NCBI GenBank assembly: GCA_023381695.1
Contig: JAMCQP010000071.1
Coordinates: forward strand, 1-64,000
Length of the DNA: 64,000 bases
DNA from: Bacillota bacterium
GTDB taxonomy: Bacteria > Bacillota > UBA5301 > JAMCQP01
Reading direction: 5' to 3'
Position numbers and translations under genes: made by a program. Below are positions 1 through 7,454 of this stretch, one piece after another; the first letter of the stretch is position 1; every line of letters starts with the position of its first letter. The notes under the pieces are model-generated. The model did no database searches and was not told the DNA's origin. It saw only the letters and a program-made list of their open reading frames with translations.

Positions 1-1
1 G

Positions 2-409
2 TACAGCTGGGTGGGGGAAGAGGAGAATGAGGAGGTCTACTTCTGCAAGTGCCCCGGCCCGGCCGAGGACGTGACCGAATGGCTGATCGAAAAACACGTC
101 AAATGGGCGGGCATGGACGCGCCGTCTTTTGAGCATCCCCTGAATACGGCCATCAGGGACTACCGCCCGGACCTGGTCAAGGAATTTGAACAACTTATGG
201 GAGTCAAGTCGATAGAGGAGATCCTCCCCAGGGAGAGCATGCTCCATGCCCACCGCCGGATGATGGCGAAGAACCTGATGCACGTAGACAATATCGGCGG
301 GGATATCAAGAAGGTCCTCAACAAGAGGGTCACCGTGGGAGCCTTTCCCTGGAACTTTTACCGGGGGGAAGCCTCGATCTGCCGGGTGGTCGTCTTTGAG
401 GAAGATTAA
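2..409 (+). CDS. cyclase family protein (kynurenine formamidase-like), C-terminal part
   Basis: The reading frame is open to the left edge, so the gene begins outside the window and only about 135 C-terminal residues are seen. A GTG at 11 is probably internal. The C-terminal stretch with NIGGD, then NKRVTVGAFPW and a final RVVVFEED, resembles the end of cyclase-family metal hydrolases, which open or dehydrate cyclic or amide substrates. The N-terminal metal-binding HxGTHxD motif that would confirm the family is not in the window. It lies 37 bp upstream of an alcohol dehydrogenase and probably belongs to the same catabolic operon. Substrate unknown; family assignment moderate. Confidence 0.6.
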   Translation, partial: YSWVGEEENEEVYFCKCPGPAEDVTEWLIEKHVKWAGMDAPSFEHPLNTAIRDYRPDLVKEFEQLMGVKSIEEILPRESMLHAHRRMMAKNLMHVDNIGGDIKKVLNKRVTVGAFPWNFYRGEASICRVVVFEED

Positions 410-429
410 GGTCTTTGAGGAGGATTAGA
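392..429 (+). repeat. tandem 19-bp duplication at gene end
   Basis: Two adjacent 19-bp units (392-410 and 411-429, 16 of 19 identical, both starting GTCTTTGAGGA). The second unit repeats the last codons (VFEED-stop) of the upstream gene just before the ribosome binding site of the next. It is one of several such duplications at gene junctions in this window. Confidence 0.8.
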
Positions 430-445
430 AAGGAGGAGTCGAGCC

Positions 446-1510
446 ATGAACATCCCGGCTGAGATGAATGCGGTGGTCCTCAACGGGCCAGAAGACTTCG
501 AGGTGAAGAAGATTCCGGTGCCCAAACCGGGACCGTATGAAGTGTTGATGCGGGTGAGGGCGACCGCCATCTGCGGAACTGATGTGCACATCATCGAGGG
601 CCAGACCAAGGGGCGCTGGCCCAGGAGCTATCCCTTCACCCAGGGCCACGAGTGGGCCGGCGAGGTGGTGGTGCTGGGCCAGTACACCGAGGGGTTCGGC
701 TGGAAGATCGGCGACAGGGCCGCGGGGACCTCTCACGCCGGCTGTGGATTTTGCCGGATGTGCACCACCGGCCGCTATAACCTCTGCGAAAATTACGGGA
801 AAGAGGAGATCGGGCACCGGCAATACGGCCATTACTCCCAGGGTTCCTTTGCCCAGTACATCGCGGTTAATATCAAAAGCCTCCACAAGATCCCGGACAC
901 CATGACGTACGAGGAAGGAGCGCTGGTGGATGCTTCCAGCATCGCCCTGCATTCCGTGAAACGGGGCCAGGTTTATCCGGGGGACACGGTGGCCGTGTTT
1001 GGCCCGGGCGCGATGGGCAACTTTGTGATCCAGTGCGCCCACGCGCTCGGCGCGGCAAAGGTGATTATCGTCGGTTCCGGCGACCGGCTGGCCAAGGCGG
1101 CGAAGTACAACGCCATTCCCGTGGATTACCGGGCCGGTGAAGTGGTCAAAGCGGTGCGGGAACTCACCGGGGGCCGGGGGGTGGATCTGTCGGTGGACTG
1201 TGCTTCCACCGCCGAGACCGTCGTCCAATCGGTGGAAGTCGTCCGAAAGGGCGGCCGGGTGGCTTATACCGGGATACCTTTCGAGCCCGTGCAACTGCCC
1301 ATGCAGAAGATTGTTCTCGACGAGATCGATCTCTACGGCGTCCGGGCCAACCGGGGCACCTGCGAGGAGATCATTCCCTTGATTGCCGCCGGGAAGATCG
1401 ACGTGAAGTCGGTGATCACCCACCGGTTCCCGCTGACCGAATTCCCCAGGGCTTTTGAGGTCTTCAGAAAGCGGATCGACGGGGCCCTCAAGGTGGTCCT
1501 TGAGCCCTGA
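446..1510 (+). CDS. zinc-dependent medium-chain alcohol dehydrogenase
   Basis: A 354-residue NAD(P)-dependent dehydrogenase of the MDR superfamily (sorbitol / threonine / 2,3-butanediol dehydrogenase type), cytoplasmic. Catalytic-zinc ligands are visible at Cys43 (CGTD) and His68-Glu69 (GHEW), and the structural-zinc cysteines at 100, 103, 106 and 114. The Rossmann loop is VFGPGAMGNF. The ATG at 446 follows AAAGGAGGAG at a good distance. It is followed by a second, related dehydrogenase. From context (acetoin-type dehydrogenase downstream) oxidation of a secondary alcohol or diol such as 2,3-butanediol is a reasonable inference, but the substrate cannot be read from sequence. Confidence 0.9.
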   Translation: MNIPAEMNAVVLNGPEDFEVKKIPVPKPGPYEVLMRVRATAICGTDVHIIEGQTKGRWPRSYPFTQGHEWAGEVVVLGQYTEGFGWKIGDRAAGTSHAGCGFCRMCTTGRYNLCENYGKEEIGHRQYGHYSQGSFAQYIAVNIKSLHKIPDTMTYEEGALVDASSIALHSVKRGQVYPGDTVAVFGPGAMGNFVIQCAHALGAAKVIIVGSGDRLAKAAKYNAIPVDYRAGEVVKAVRELTGGRGVDLSVDCASTAETVVQSVEVVRKGGRVAYTGIPFEPVQLPMQKIVLDEIDLYGVRANRGTCEEIIPLIAAGKIDVKSVITHRFPLTEFPRAFEVFRKRIDGALKVVLEP

Positions 1511-1574
1511 CACCAGACTAGTTATGGCCTGGGTCCTGACGACCTGACTTGGCCCTGGAAGGGGGTAAAACGCT

Positions 1575-2624
1575 GTGAAAGCTGTGGTCTATCCGGAGCC
1601 GAACAAGTTTGAAATCAGAGATGTCCCCGTCCCCGAGCCTAGACCCGAGGAAGTGCTGATCAAGGTACGGGCCACCACTATCTGTGCCACCGACATGAAG
1701 ATCTTCACCGGGAAGTTCCCCGGAACGCGGTTTCCCCATATCCCCGGGCATGAATGGGGTGGGGATGTGGTTGCCGTTGGAAAGGGCGTGGACGGGGTCA
1801 AGGTTGGCGACAGAGTGGGGGTGGAGGTGCACGTCGGCTGCGGCAAGTGCCAGCCCTGCATCAACGGTATGTACAACATCTGCGAAAACTACGGCGACAT
1901 CGCCAGTGGGCACCAGCACATCGGGTTTACGGTTCCCGGAGGTCTGGCGGAGTATTGCGCGGTCTCCATCAAAGCGGTGCACCGGCTTCCCCCCGGCCTG
2001 GACTACGATGAAGCCGCCTTTACGGACAACATCGGGGTGGCCCTGCACGCCGTGGAGAGGACCGGTCTCCGGCCGGGCGAGAATATCGCGGTGATCGGTC
2101 CGGGAGCCTTCGGGCAACTGGCCGTGCAGATTGCCCGCAGCATGGCGGCGGGAAAGATCGCCATCGTTGGCACGCGGGCGGAGCGCCTGCAGATGGGGCT
2201 GAAGCTGGGGGCGGACGAAGCGGTGAATGTATCGGAAGTCGGGGATCCGGTGGCGGCTGTGAAAAAATGCTTCGACGGAAAGGGTCCGGATGTGGTGGTG
2301 GAGTTCGCCGGGACGGAATCGGCGGCTCATCTGGCGTTGAGTTGCGCGCGGCGGGGTGGGCGGGTTACCCTGGCGGGCGCCACCGGACCCGGGCGGAATC
2401 TGAATATTGATCTCAGCGTCATTGTGCGGGGGCACCTGGACGTTTTCGGGTCCGTGGCCAACCCGCGCTGGGTATCCGCGCGGGGGCTGCGGATGATCGA
2501 ACGGGGGGTCGTGGACGTGAAGCCCTTGATTACTCACCATATGTCTCTGGCCGAGTTTCCCACCGCCTGGCAGATGACCCATCAACGGGAAGACGGGGCC
2601 ATCAGGGTGATGCTGGATCCCTGA
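1575..2624 (+). CDS. zinc-dependent medium-chain alcohol dehydrogenase (second copy type)
   Basis: A 349-residue MDR dehydrogenase related to but clearly diverged from its upstream neighbour. Catalytic-zinc residues Cys38 (CATD), His59 and Glu60 (GHEW) and the four structural-zinc cysteines 89, 92, 95 and 103 are all present, as is the nucleotide-binding loop VIGPGAFGQL. Translation starts at GTG 1575 after GGAAGGGGG. Two different dehydrogenases in tandem may handle two stereoisomers or successive alcohols. The following gene starts 33 bp downstream after AGGAGGAGG, consistent with one operon. Confidence 0.9.
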   Translation: MKAVVYPEPNKFEIRDVPVPEPRPEEVLIKVRATTICATDMKIFTGKFPGTRFPHIPGHEWGGDVVAVGKGVDGVKVGDRVGVEVHVGCGKCQPCINGMYNICENYGDIASGHQHIGFTVPGGLAEYCAVSIKAVHRLPPGLDYDEAAFTDNIGVALHAVERTGLRPGENIAVIGPGAFGQLAVQIARSMAAGKIAIVGTRAERLQMGLKLGADEAVNVSEVGDPVAAVKKCFDGKGPDVVVEFAGTESAAHLALSCARRGGRVTLAGATGPGRNLNIDLSVIVRGHLDVFGSVANPRWVSARGLRMIERGVVDVKPLITHHMSLAEFPTAWQMTHQREDGAIRVMLDP

Positions 2625-2656
2625 GCCGCGATGTCAACGCAGGAGGAGGAGCCCTG

Positions 2657-4078
2657 ATGCGGCAAAAATTTGATATGGCGATCATCGGAGCCGGGCCGGG
2701 AGGGTATGTGGCGGCGATCCGGGCCGCCCAACTGGGAAGCCGGGTGGCCCTGGTGGAGGAAGCGCAGTTGGGCGGCACCTGCCTCAACCGGGGTTGCATC
2801 CCCACCAAAGCCCTCCTGCATACCGCCGAAGTGATGCATACCCTGGCATCCGCCGGCGAATTCGGTGTGGTGATGGAAGGATCGTTCCACCTGGATCTGG
2901 GCAGGGCTTTGAAACACAAGGAAAAGGTGGTCTCCCAGTTGAGGCGGGGCGTGGAACACCTGATGGCCGCCAACGGCGTGGAGGTCATTCCCGGCAGGGG
3001 CAGGCTGGCCGGAACCGGCAAGGTAGCCGTGACCGCACCTGGCGGGGAACTGGTGGTGGAGGCGGACAAGATCGTCATCGCCACCGGGTCCAGGCCCGCG
3101 GCGCTGCCGGTGCCGGGCGCCGGCGAAGCGGCGGTCATTGACAGCGATGCGGCGCTGGCGATGGCAGCGGTTCCCGAAAGCGTCCTGATCATCGGCGGAG
3201 GGGCGGTGGGCATCGAATTTGCGAACATCTACCACGCCTTCGGAGCCCAGGTTACTCTGGTGGAGATGCTTCCCAGGCTGGCGCCCGGCGAGGACGAGGA
3301 GATCTCGGCTCTTCTGGCGCAGGAGCTGAGGGGCCGGGGTATTACGGTCCATACCGGCGCCAAAGCCTCCCTATTCAAACGGGACAGCGGGGGAAAGACG
3401 GTGGCGACGCTATCCACCTCCCAAGGGGACGTGCAGGTGATTGCCGACGTGGTCCTGGCCGCCGCCGGGCGAAGGCCCAATACGGAGGGCCTGGGGCTGG
3501 AGACGGTGGGAGTGGCCACCGGGCGCGGGTGGATCACCACCGATGATTACCAGCGGACGAACGTACCAGGCATCTATGCTGTCGGCGATGTGACGGGGAG
3601 GACGCTCCTGGCCCATGCCGCGTCCATGGGCGGCGTGGTGGCGGTGGAACACGCCGCGGGCCAGCACACCGTCCCCCTGGATCCCTCCAGGGTGCCCCGA
3701 TGCATCTTCAACCGGACGGAGATCGCCAGTATTGGATTGACCGAAGCACAGGCCAGAGAACAGGGGCACCGGGTCGCCACGGGAAAGTTTCCGTTCTCCG
3801 CCAACGGCCGGGCAATCACCATGGGCCCGACCGGCGGGATGGTTAAGGTGGTGGCCGCGGAAGATACCGGGGAGTTATTGGGGGTCCACATCATCGGGCC
3901 CCAGGCAAGCAGCCTGATCATGGAAGCGGGGGTGGCCATGACACTGGAAAGCACTCTGGAAGAACTCACCAGCGTGGTCCACCCGCACCCGACCCTGACC
4001 GAAGCCATGGAGGAGGTCTTTCTGGCTGCTCTTGGCAGGCCGGTTCACATTCCACGCGGGAGGAGCGTGAAAGCATGA
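2657..4078 (+). CDS. acoL: dihydrolipoamide dehydrogenase (E3 of the acetoin-type complex)
   Basis: A 473-residue flavoprotein disulfide reductase that reoxidises the dihydrolipoyl arm of E2 with NAD+. FAD-binding GAGPGG sits at residues 11-16, the redox-active disulfide Cys42/Cys47 lies in GGTCLNRGC, the NAD-binding loop is IIGGGAVG, and the C-terminal HPHPTLTEAMEE carries the catalytic His/Glu pair. Its stop overlaps the acoA start (ATGA), indicating translational coupling within the E3-E1-E2 cluster. The E3 family is certain; assignment to acetoin dehydrogenase rather than pyruvate dehydrogenase rests on the neighbours. Confidence 0.93.
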   Translation: MRQKFDMAIIGAGPGGYVAAIRAAQLGSRVALVEEAQLGGTCLNRGCIPTKALLHTAEVMHTLASAGEFGVVMEGSFHLDLGRALKHKEKVVSQLRRGVEHLMAANGVEVIPGRGRLAGTGKVAVTAPGGELVVEADKIVIATGSRPAALPVPGAGEAAVIDSDAALAMAAVPESVLIIGGGAVGIEFANIYHAFGAQVTLVEMLPRLAPGEDEEISALLAQELRGRGITVHTGAKASLFKRDSGGKTVATLSTSQGDVQVIADVVLAAAGRRPNTEGLGLETVGVATGRGWITTDDYQRTNVPGIYAVGDVTGRTLLAHAASMGGVVAVEHAAGQHTVPLDPSRVPRCIFNRTEIASIGLTEAQAREQGHRVATGKFPFSANGRAITMGPTGGMVKVVAAEDTGELLGVHIIGPQASSLIMEAGVAMTLESTLEELTSVVHPHPTLTEAMEEVFLAALGRPVHIPRGRSVKA

Positions 4079-5033
4079 AATTATCCAGAGAACTACTACT
4101 CGGTCTTTATCGTAATATGATGCGCATCCGGCTCTTTGAGCAAAAAGCCATCGAGCTGTACAGTCAGAACCTGATCGCCGGGACCATTCACCCGTGCCTG
4201 GGCCAGGAAGCCATGCCGGCCGGGGTGAGCGCCGCCTTGCGCAAGGATGACTACGTTACCAGCAACCACCGGGGGCATGGGCACTGTGCCGCTAAAGGGG
4301 GAGACCTGGCGCGGATGATGGCGGAGCTGCTGGGAAAGAGACCGGTTACTGCCGGGGGCGGGGAGGTTCCATGCATATTGCCGACCTGAGCCTGGGGATC
4401 CTGGGGGCCAACGGCATCGTGGCCGGGGGGATTCCCATCGCGGTGGGCGCCGCCCTGAGCGCCAGGCTGCGCGGGACGGATCAAGTGGTGGCCTGTTTCT
4501 TCGGCGACGCGGCGGTGAATCAGGGGGCGTTTCATGAAGGAGTGAACCTGGCGGCCGCCTGGAAGTTGCCGGTGGTCTTCGTTTGCGAGAATAACCTCTA
4601 CGGCGTATCCACCCGCATTACAGAAACCTTCCCATTGGAAAAGATCGCCGATCGGGCTGCCGGTTACGGTATCCCCGGCGTGACCGTGGACGGAAACGAT
4701 GTGCTGGCCGTTTATAAAGCGGCTCAGGAGGCGGTGGGACGGGCTCGCGATGGGAAGGGGCCAGCCCTGCTGGTGGGGGACACCTACCGCTGGGAAGGGC
4801 ATTTTTACGGTGAACCCGGACTATACCGTACGAAGGAGGAACTGGAGAGTTGGAAGGCCGCCGATCCCATCCCCCGATTTGCCGGGTACCTGGCGGAGAA
4901 GGGGTGGGGTGCGGAAGTGGAGCGAATTGCCGGGGAGGTCAAGGATGAGGTGGAACGGGCCGCCCGGTTTGCCATCGAAAGCCCGCTGCCCGATCCCGCC
5001 ACTCTTCTGGATAATGTGTTTGTCCCATTTTAG
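4075..5033 (+). pseudogene. acoA: acetoin dehydrogenase E1 alpha subunit, thiamine-diphosphate dependent, split by a -1 frameshift
   Basis: Two overlapping frames together encode one normal-length E1 alpha (about 319 residues). The first (4075-4389) runs from MKLSRELLLGLY to MAELLGK and then leaves the family sequence. The second frame resumes exactly there as ETGYCRGRGGSMHIADLS, the typical AcoA motif, and continues through the thiamine-diphosphate region (GDAAVNQGAFHEG, ENNLYGVST) to 5033. The frame change is at 4332-4338, G GGA AAG, so either one base is missing (mutation or sequencing error) or ribosomes shift -1 on this canonical slippery heptamer. An internal ATG at 4371 preceded by GGGGAGG could also restart translation, but would give a truncated protein. 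E1 alpha pairs with AcoB to cleave acetoin. Confidence 0.85.
4332..4338 (+). other. candidate -1 slippery heptamer in acoA
   Basis: GGGAAAG is read in the zero frame as ..G GGA AAG, matching the X XXY YYZ slip pattern. Slipping back one base gives exactly the residues (LLGKETGYC) expected for AcoA. A CCGG/CCGG mini-hairpin (4342-4345 with 4352-4355) follows after only 3 bases, which is closer and weaker than usual stimulators. A single-base deletion in the same G/A run explains the data equally well. Confidence 0.35.
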
Positions 5034-5054
5034 GCCGGGAAGGAAGGAAAGCCG

Positions 5055-6029
5055 ATGCGTGAATTGAGCTACGTTCAAGCCTTGAACGAAGCCATCAGGG
5101 AAGAGATGTCGCGGGATGAGAAGGTCTTCATGCTCGGAGAAGATATTGCGGGAGTCCACGGAGGAGCGTTCAAGGTTTCGAAAGGGTTGACGGAAGAGTT
5201 TGGACCGGAGAGAATCCGGAACACCCCGATCTCCGAGGCCGTGATCATCGGCGCGGCTCTGGGCGCGGCCATCACCGGGATGCGGCCCATCGCGGAGCTC
5301 ATGTACCTTGACTTTTCCGCGGTCGCCATGGACCAGATCGTCAACCAGGCGGCCAAGATTCGCTACATGCTGGGGGGGCAGTCCAGGGTGCCGCTGGTGA
5401 TCCGGGGGCAGGGCGGCTCCGGCCGGGGGAACGCCGCCCAGCACTCGCAAAGCCTGGAGGCCTGGTTTTGTCATATTCCCGGGCTCATCGTCATCCAGCC
5501 TTCCACCCCATACGATGCCAAGGGCCTGTTAAAGAGCGCCATCCGGAACGATAATCCGGTAATGTTCATCGAGCATAAAATGCTGTACTCTTCCAAAGGC
5601 CTGGTCCCGGAGGAAGAATATCTGGTTCCCATCGGAAAAGCGGAGATCAAAAGAGCCGGCACGGATGTGACCATCATCGCCACCTCCTGGATGGTCTTCA
5701 GAGCCCTGGGGGCGGCGGAACAACTGGCCGCCGACGGTGTTGACGCGGAGGTGATCGACCCGCGGACCCTGGTTCCCCTGGACAAGGAGACCATCCTGTC
5801 CTCGGTGAGAAAGACCAACCGGGCGGTGGTGGTGCATGAGGCCACCAGATTCTCAGGGATTGGGGCGGAGATCGCGGCGATGATCCAGGAGGAGGCCTTT
5901 GACGACCTTGATGCACCGGTATTTCGCCTGGGGGGAAAATTTACGCCCATTCCCTTCTCTCCGGTTCTGGAGAAGAGCGCCATCCCCACCCAGGAGGAGA
6001 TCGTAGCGGCGGTGAAAGCTTTGCTTTGA
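5055..6029 (+). CDS. acoB: acetoin dehydrogenase E1 beta subunit
   Basis: A 324-residue transketolase-like E1 beta subunit that completes the thiamine-diphosphate site with AcoA. The N-terminus (LSYVQALNEAIREEM, then LGEDIAGVHGG) and RNTPISEA are typical of AcoB/PdhB; the C-terminal transketolase domain follows from about residue 190 (VTIIATSW). ATG 5055 follows GGAAGGAAAG. The reading frame is intact, in contrast to acoA. Reaction by family knowledge: acetoin plus CoA plus NAD+ gives acetyl-CoA plus acetaldehyde; a pyruvate or other 2-oxoacid substrate cannot be excluded from sequence alone. Confidence 0.9.
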   Translation: MRELSYVQALNEAIREEMSRDEKVFMLGEDIAGVHGGAFKVSKGLTEEFGPERIRNTPISEAVIIGAALGAAITGMRPIAELMYLDFSAVAMDQIVNQAAKIRYMLGGQSRVPLVIRGQGGSGRGNAAQHSQSLEAWFCHIPGLIVIQPSTPYDAKGLLKSAIRNDNPVMFIEHKMLYSSKGLVPEEEYLVPIGKAEIKRAGTDVTIIATSWMVFRALGAAEQLAADGVDAEVIDPRTLVPLDKETILSSVRKTNRAVVVHEATRFSGIGAEIAAMIQEEAFDDLDAPVFRLGGKFTPIPFSPVLEKSAIPTQEEIVAAVKALL

Positions 6030-6040
6030 ATTGAGCATGG

Positions 6041-6070
6041 TCCATAGATGGTCATAGATGGTCATAGATG
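6041..6070 (+). repeat. three tandem copies of a 10-bp unit
   Basis: The unit (gt)CATAGATG occurs three times in a row between acoB and acoC (6041-6050, 6051-6060, 6061-6070; the first differs in two bases). It sits in the non-coding spacer and shifts the frame between copies. Confidence 0.85.
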
Positions 6071-6089
6071 GCTCACAGGGGGGAAAACG

Positions 6090-7454
6090 ATGGCGGTACC
6101 CATACTGATGCCCAAACTCGGGCTGACCATGGATGAGGGGATCGTGATCCGCTGGTTGAAGACGGTCGGCGAGCCGGTGCAAAAAGGTGAACCGCTGTTG
6201 GAAGTGGAGACGGACAAAAGCGCGGTGGAGGTGGAATCCTCCGCCAGCGGGGTTTTGTTGCAAATTGTGGCGGGGGAAGGCGCAAAGGTGCCGGTGGGCG
6301 CTACGATTGCTTACCTGGCGGAGGAAGGGGAAGAGGCCGCGGCTCCCGGCAGGGAGAAGATTCCAGCCGGGGAGAGCGCTCCAGCCGGAGAGAACACCCC
6401 TGTCAGGGGGAGCGCACCTGCTGGGGGGAGCAAGCCAGCCGTAGGGCGGGTAAAAGCTTCCCCCCTGGCCAGGAAGTTGGCCGGGCAAGCAGGGTTGAAC
6501 CTGGCGGGGGTGGTTGGCTCCGGTCCCGGCCACCGGATCGTGAAGAAAGATGTGCTCCGTCTTCTGGAAGACCGGCGCACGGTCGTTAGCCAGCTTGCGG
6601 CGCCGCCAACGCCGCGCGCCGCCTTTGAGGCCATCGCCGGCTCGACCGCGGTTGCGCCGGGGACTCAAAAGCCGGTAAGCATCGCTCCCCCGTCCATGGG
6701 ACATGGCGAAGGGAGCTACCGGGAACCGGTCACCAGGATGCGCAAGGCGATTGCGGACCGGATGCTCTACAGCACCTCCCGCATCCCCCAGTTCTTTGTT
6801 TCCCTGGAGGTGGAACTGTCCAGGGCTTTATCCCAGATCGAGGCTCTGACCCCGGAGGTTCAGAACGGTTACGGCGCCAAACTCTCGGTCACCGACCTTT
6901 TGATCCTGGCGACAGTCAGATGCTTGCAGAAGCACCGGGAGATGAACGCGTATTACCTGGCGGGGGAGTCCTTGCAAGACACCTTCATCGAATACCACGA
7001 CTTCGTGAACATCGGGGTGGCGGTGGCCCTGCCCCATGGACTGCTCGTCCCCGTGATCCCCCATGTGGAGCAAAAGGGGCTGGGCGAGATCGCTATTGTC
7101 AGGGCGGAAGCGGTGCGGAAGGCCAGGGAGGGCCGGCTGGGAATGGATGAACTGCAGGGCGGTACCTTCACCATCTCCAACATGGGGGGGATGGGCATCG
7201 ACCATTTCCAGGCCATCATCAATCCGCCGGAAGCGGGGATCCTCGCGGTGGGGCGGGCCAGAAAGAAACCGGTGGTGGTGGGTGACGCCATCGCGATCCG
7301 GCCGGTGCTGGAACTCAAACTGACCGCGGATCACCGGATGATCGACGGGGCCACGGCGGCGGCATTTTTGAAAGATCTGGCCACCTTGCTGGAGAGCGGC
7401 CGGCTGGATGTAACCTATGGGGGAGTGGGGGATGGAGATGTGGCTGAGGGTTGA
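6090..7454 (+). CDS. acoC: dihydrolipoamide acyltransferase (E2 of the acetoin-type complex)
   Basis: A 454-residue E2 core. The N-terminal lipoyl domain carries Lys43 in ETDKSAVEVES. A Pro/Ala/Gly-rich linker with repeated PAGE/APAGE-like units follows (about residues 85-115), then a peripheral-subunit-binding domain (SPLARKLAGQAGLNL, about 120-155) and the CoA-dependent acyltransferase domain ending with the catalytic DHRMIDG. The ATG at 6090 is chosen because the family begins MAxPILMPKLG; the frame is open further upstream only through the 10-bp repeats. The end overlaps the next gene by 23 bp. Confidence 0.92.
   Translation: MAVPILMPKLGLTMDEGIVIRWLKTVGEPVQKGEPLLEVETDKSAVEVESSASGVLLQIVAGEGAKVPVGATIAYLAEEGEEAAAPGREKIPAGESAPAGENTPVRGSAPAGGSKPAVGRVKASPLARKLAGQAGLNLAGVVGSGPGHRIVKKDVLRLLEDRRTVVSQLAAPPTPRAAFEAIAGSTAVAPGTQKPVSIAPPSMGHGEGSYREPVTRMRKAIADRMLYSTSRIPQFFVSLEVELSRALSQIEALTPEVQNGYGAKLSVTDLLILATVRCLQKHREMNAYYLAGESLQDTFIEYHDFVNIGVAVALPHGLLVPVIPHVEQKGLGEIAIVRAEAVRKAREGRLGMDELQGGTFTISNMGGMGIDHFQAIINPPEAGILAVGRARKKPVVVGDAIAIRPVLELKLTADHRMIDGATAAAFLKDLATLLESGRLDVTYGGVGDGDVAEG

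Noticed and set aside
425-1513. Long minus-strand frame (362 residues) opposite the first alcohol dehydrogenase
   Set aside because: It mirrors a clearly real gene in G+C-rich DNA, has no recognisable domain and no ribosome binding site; similar shadows occur opposite 1575-2624, 10439-11620, 14892-16145 and 53431-54762.
4371-5033. Independent gene starting at ATG 4371 with GGGGAGG
   Set aside because: The protein would begin inside the E1 alpha active-site region; the upstream frame supplies the missing part exactly, so it is one frameshifted gene.
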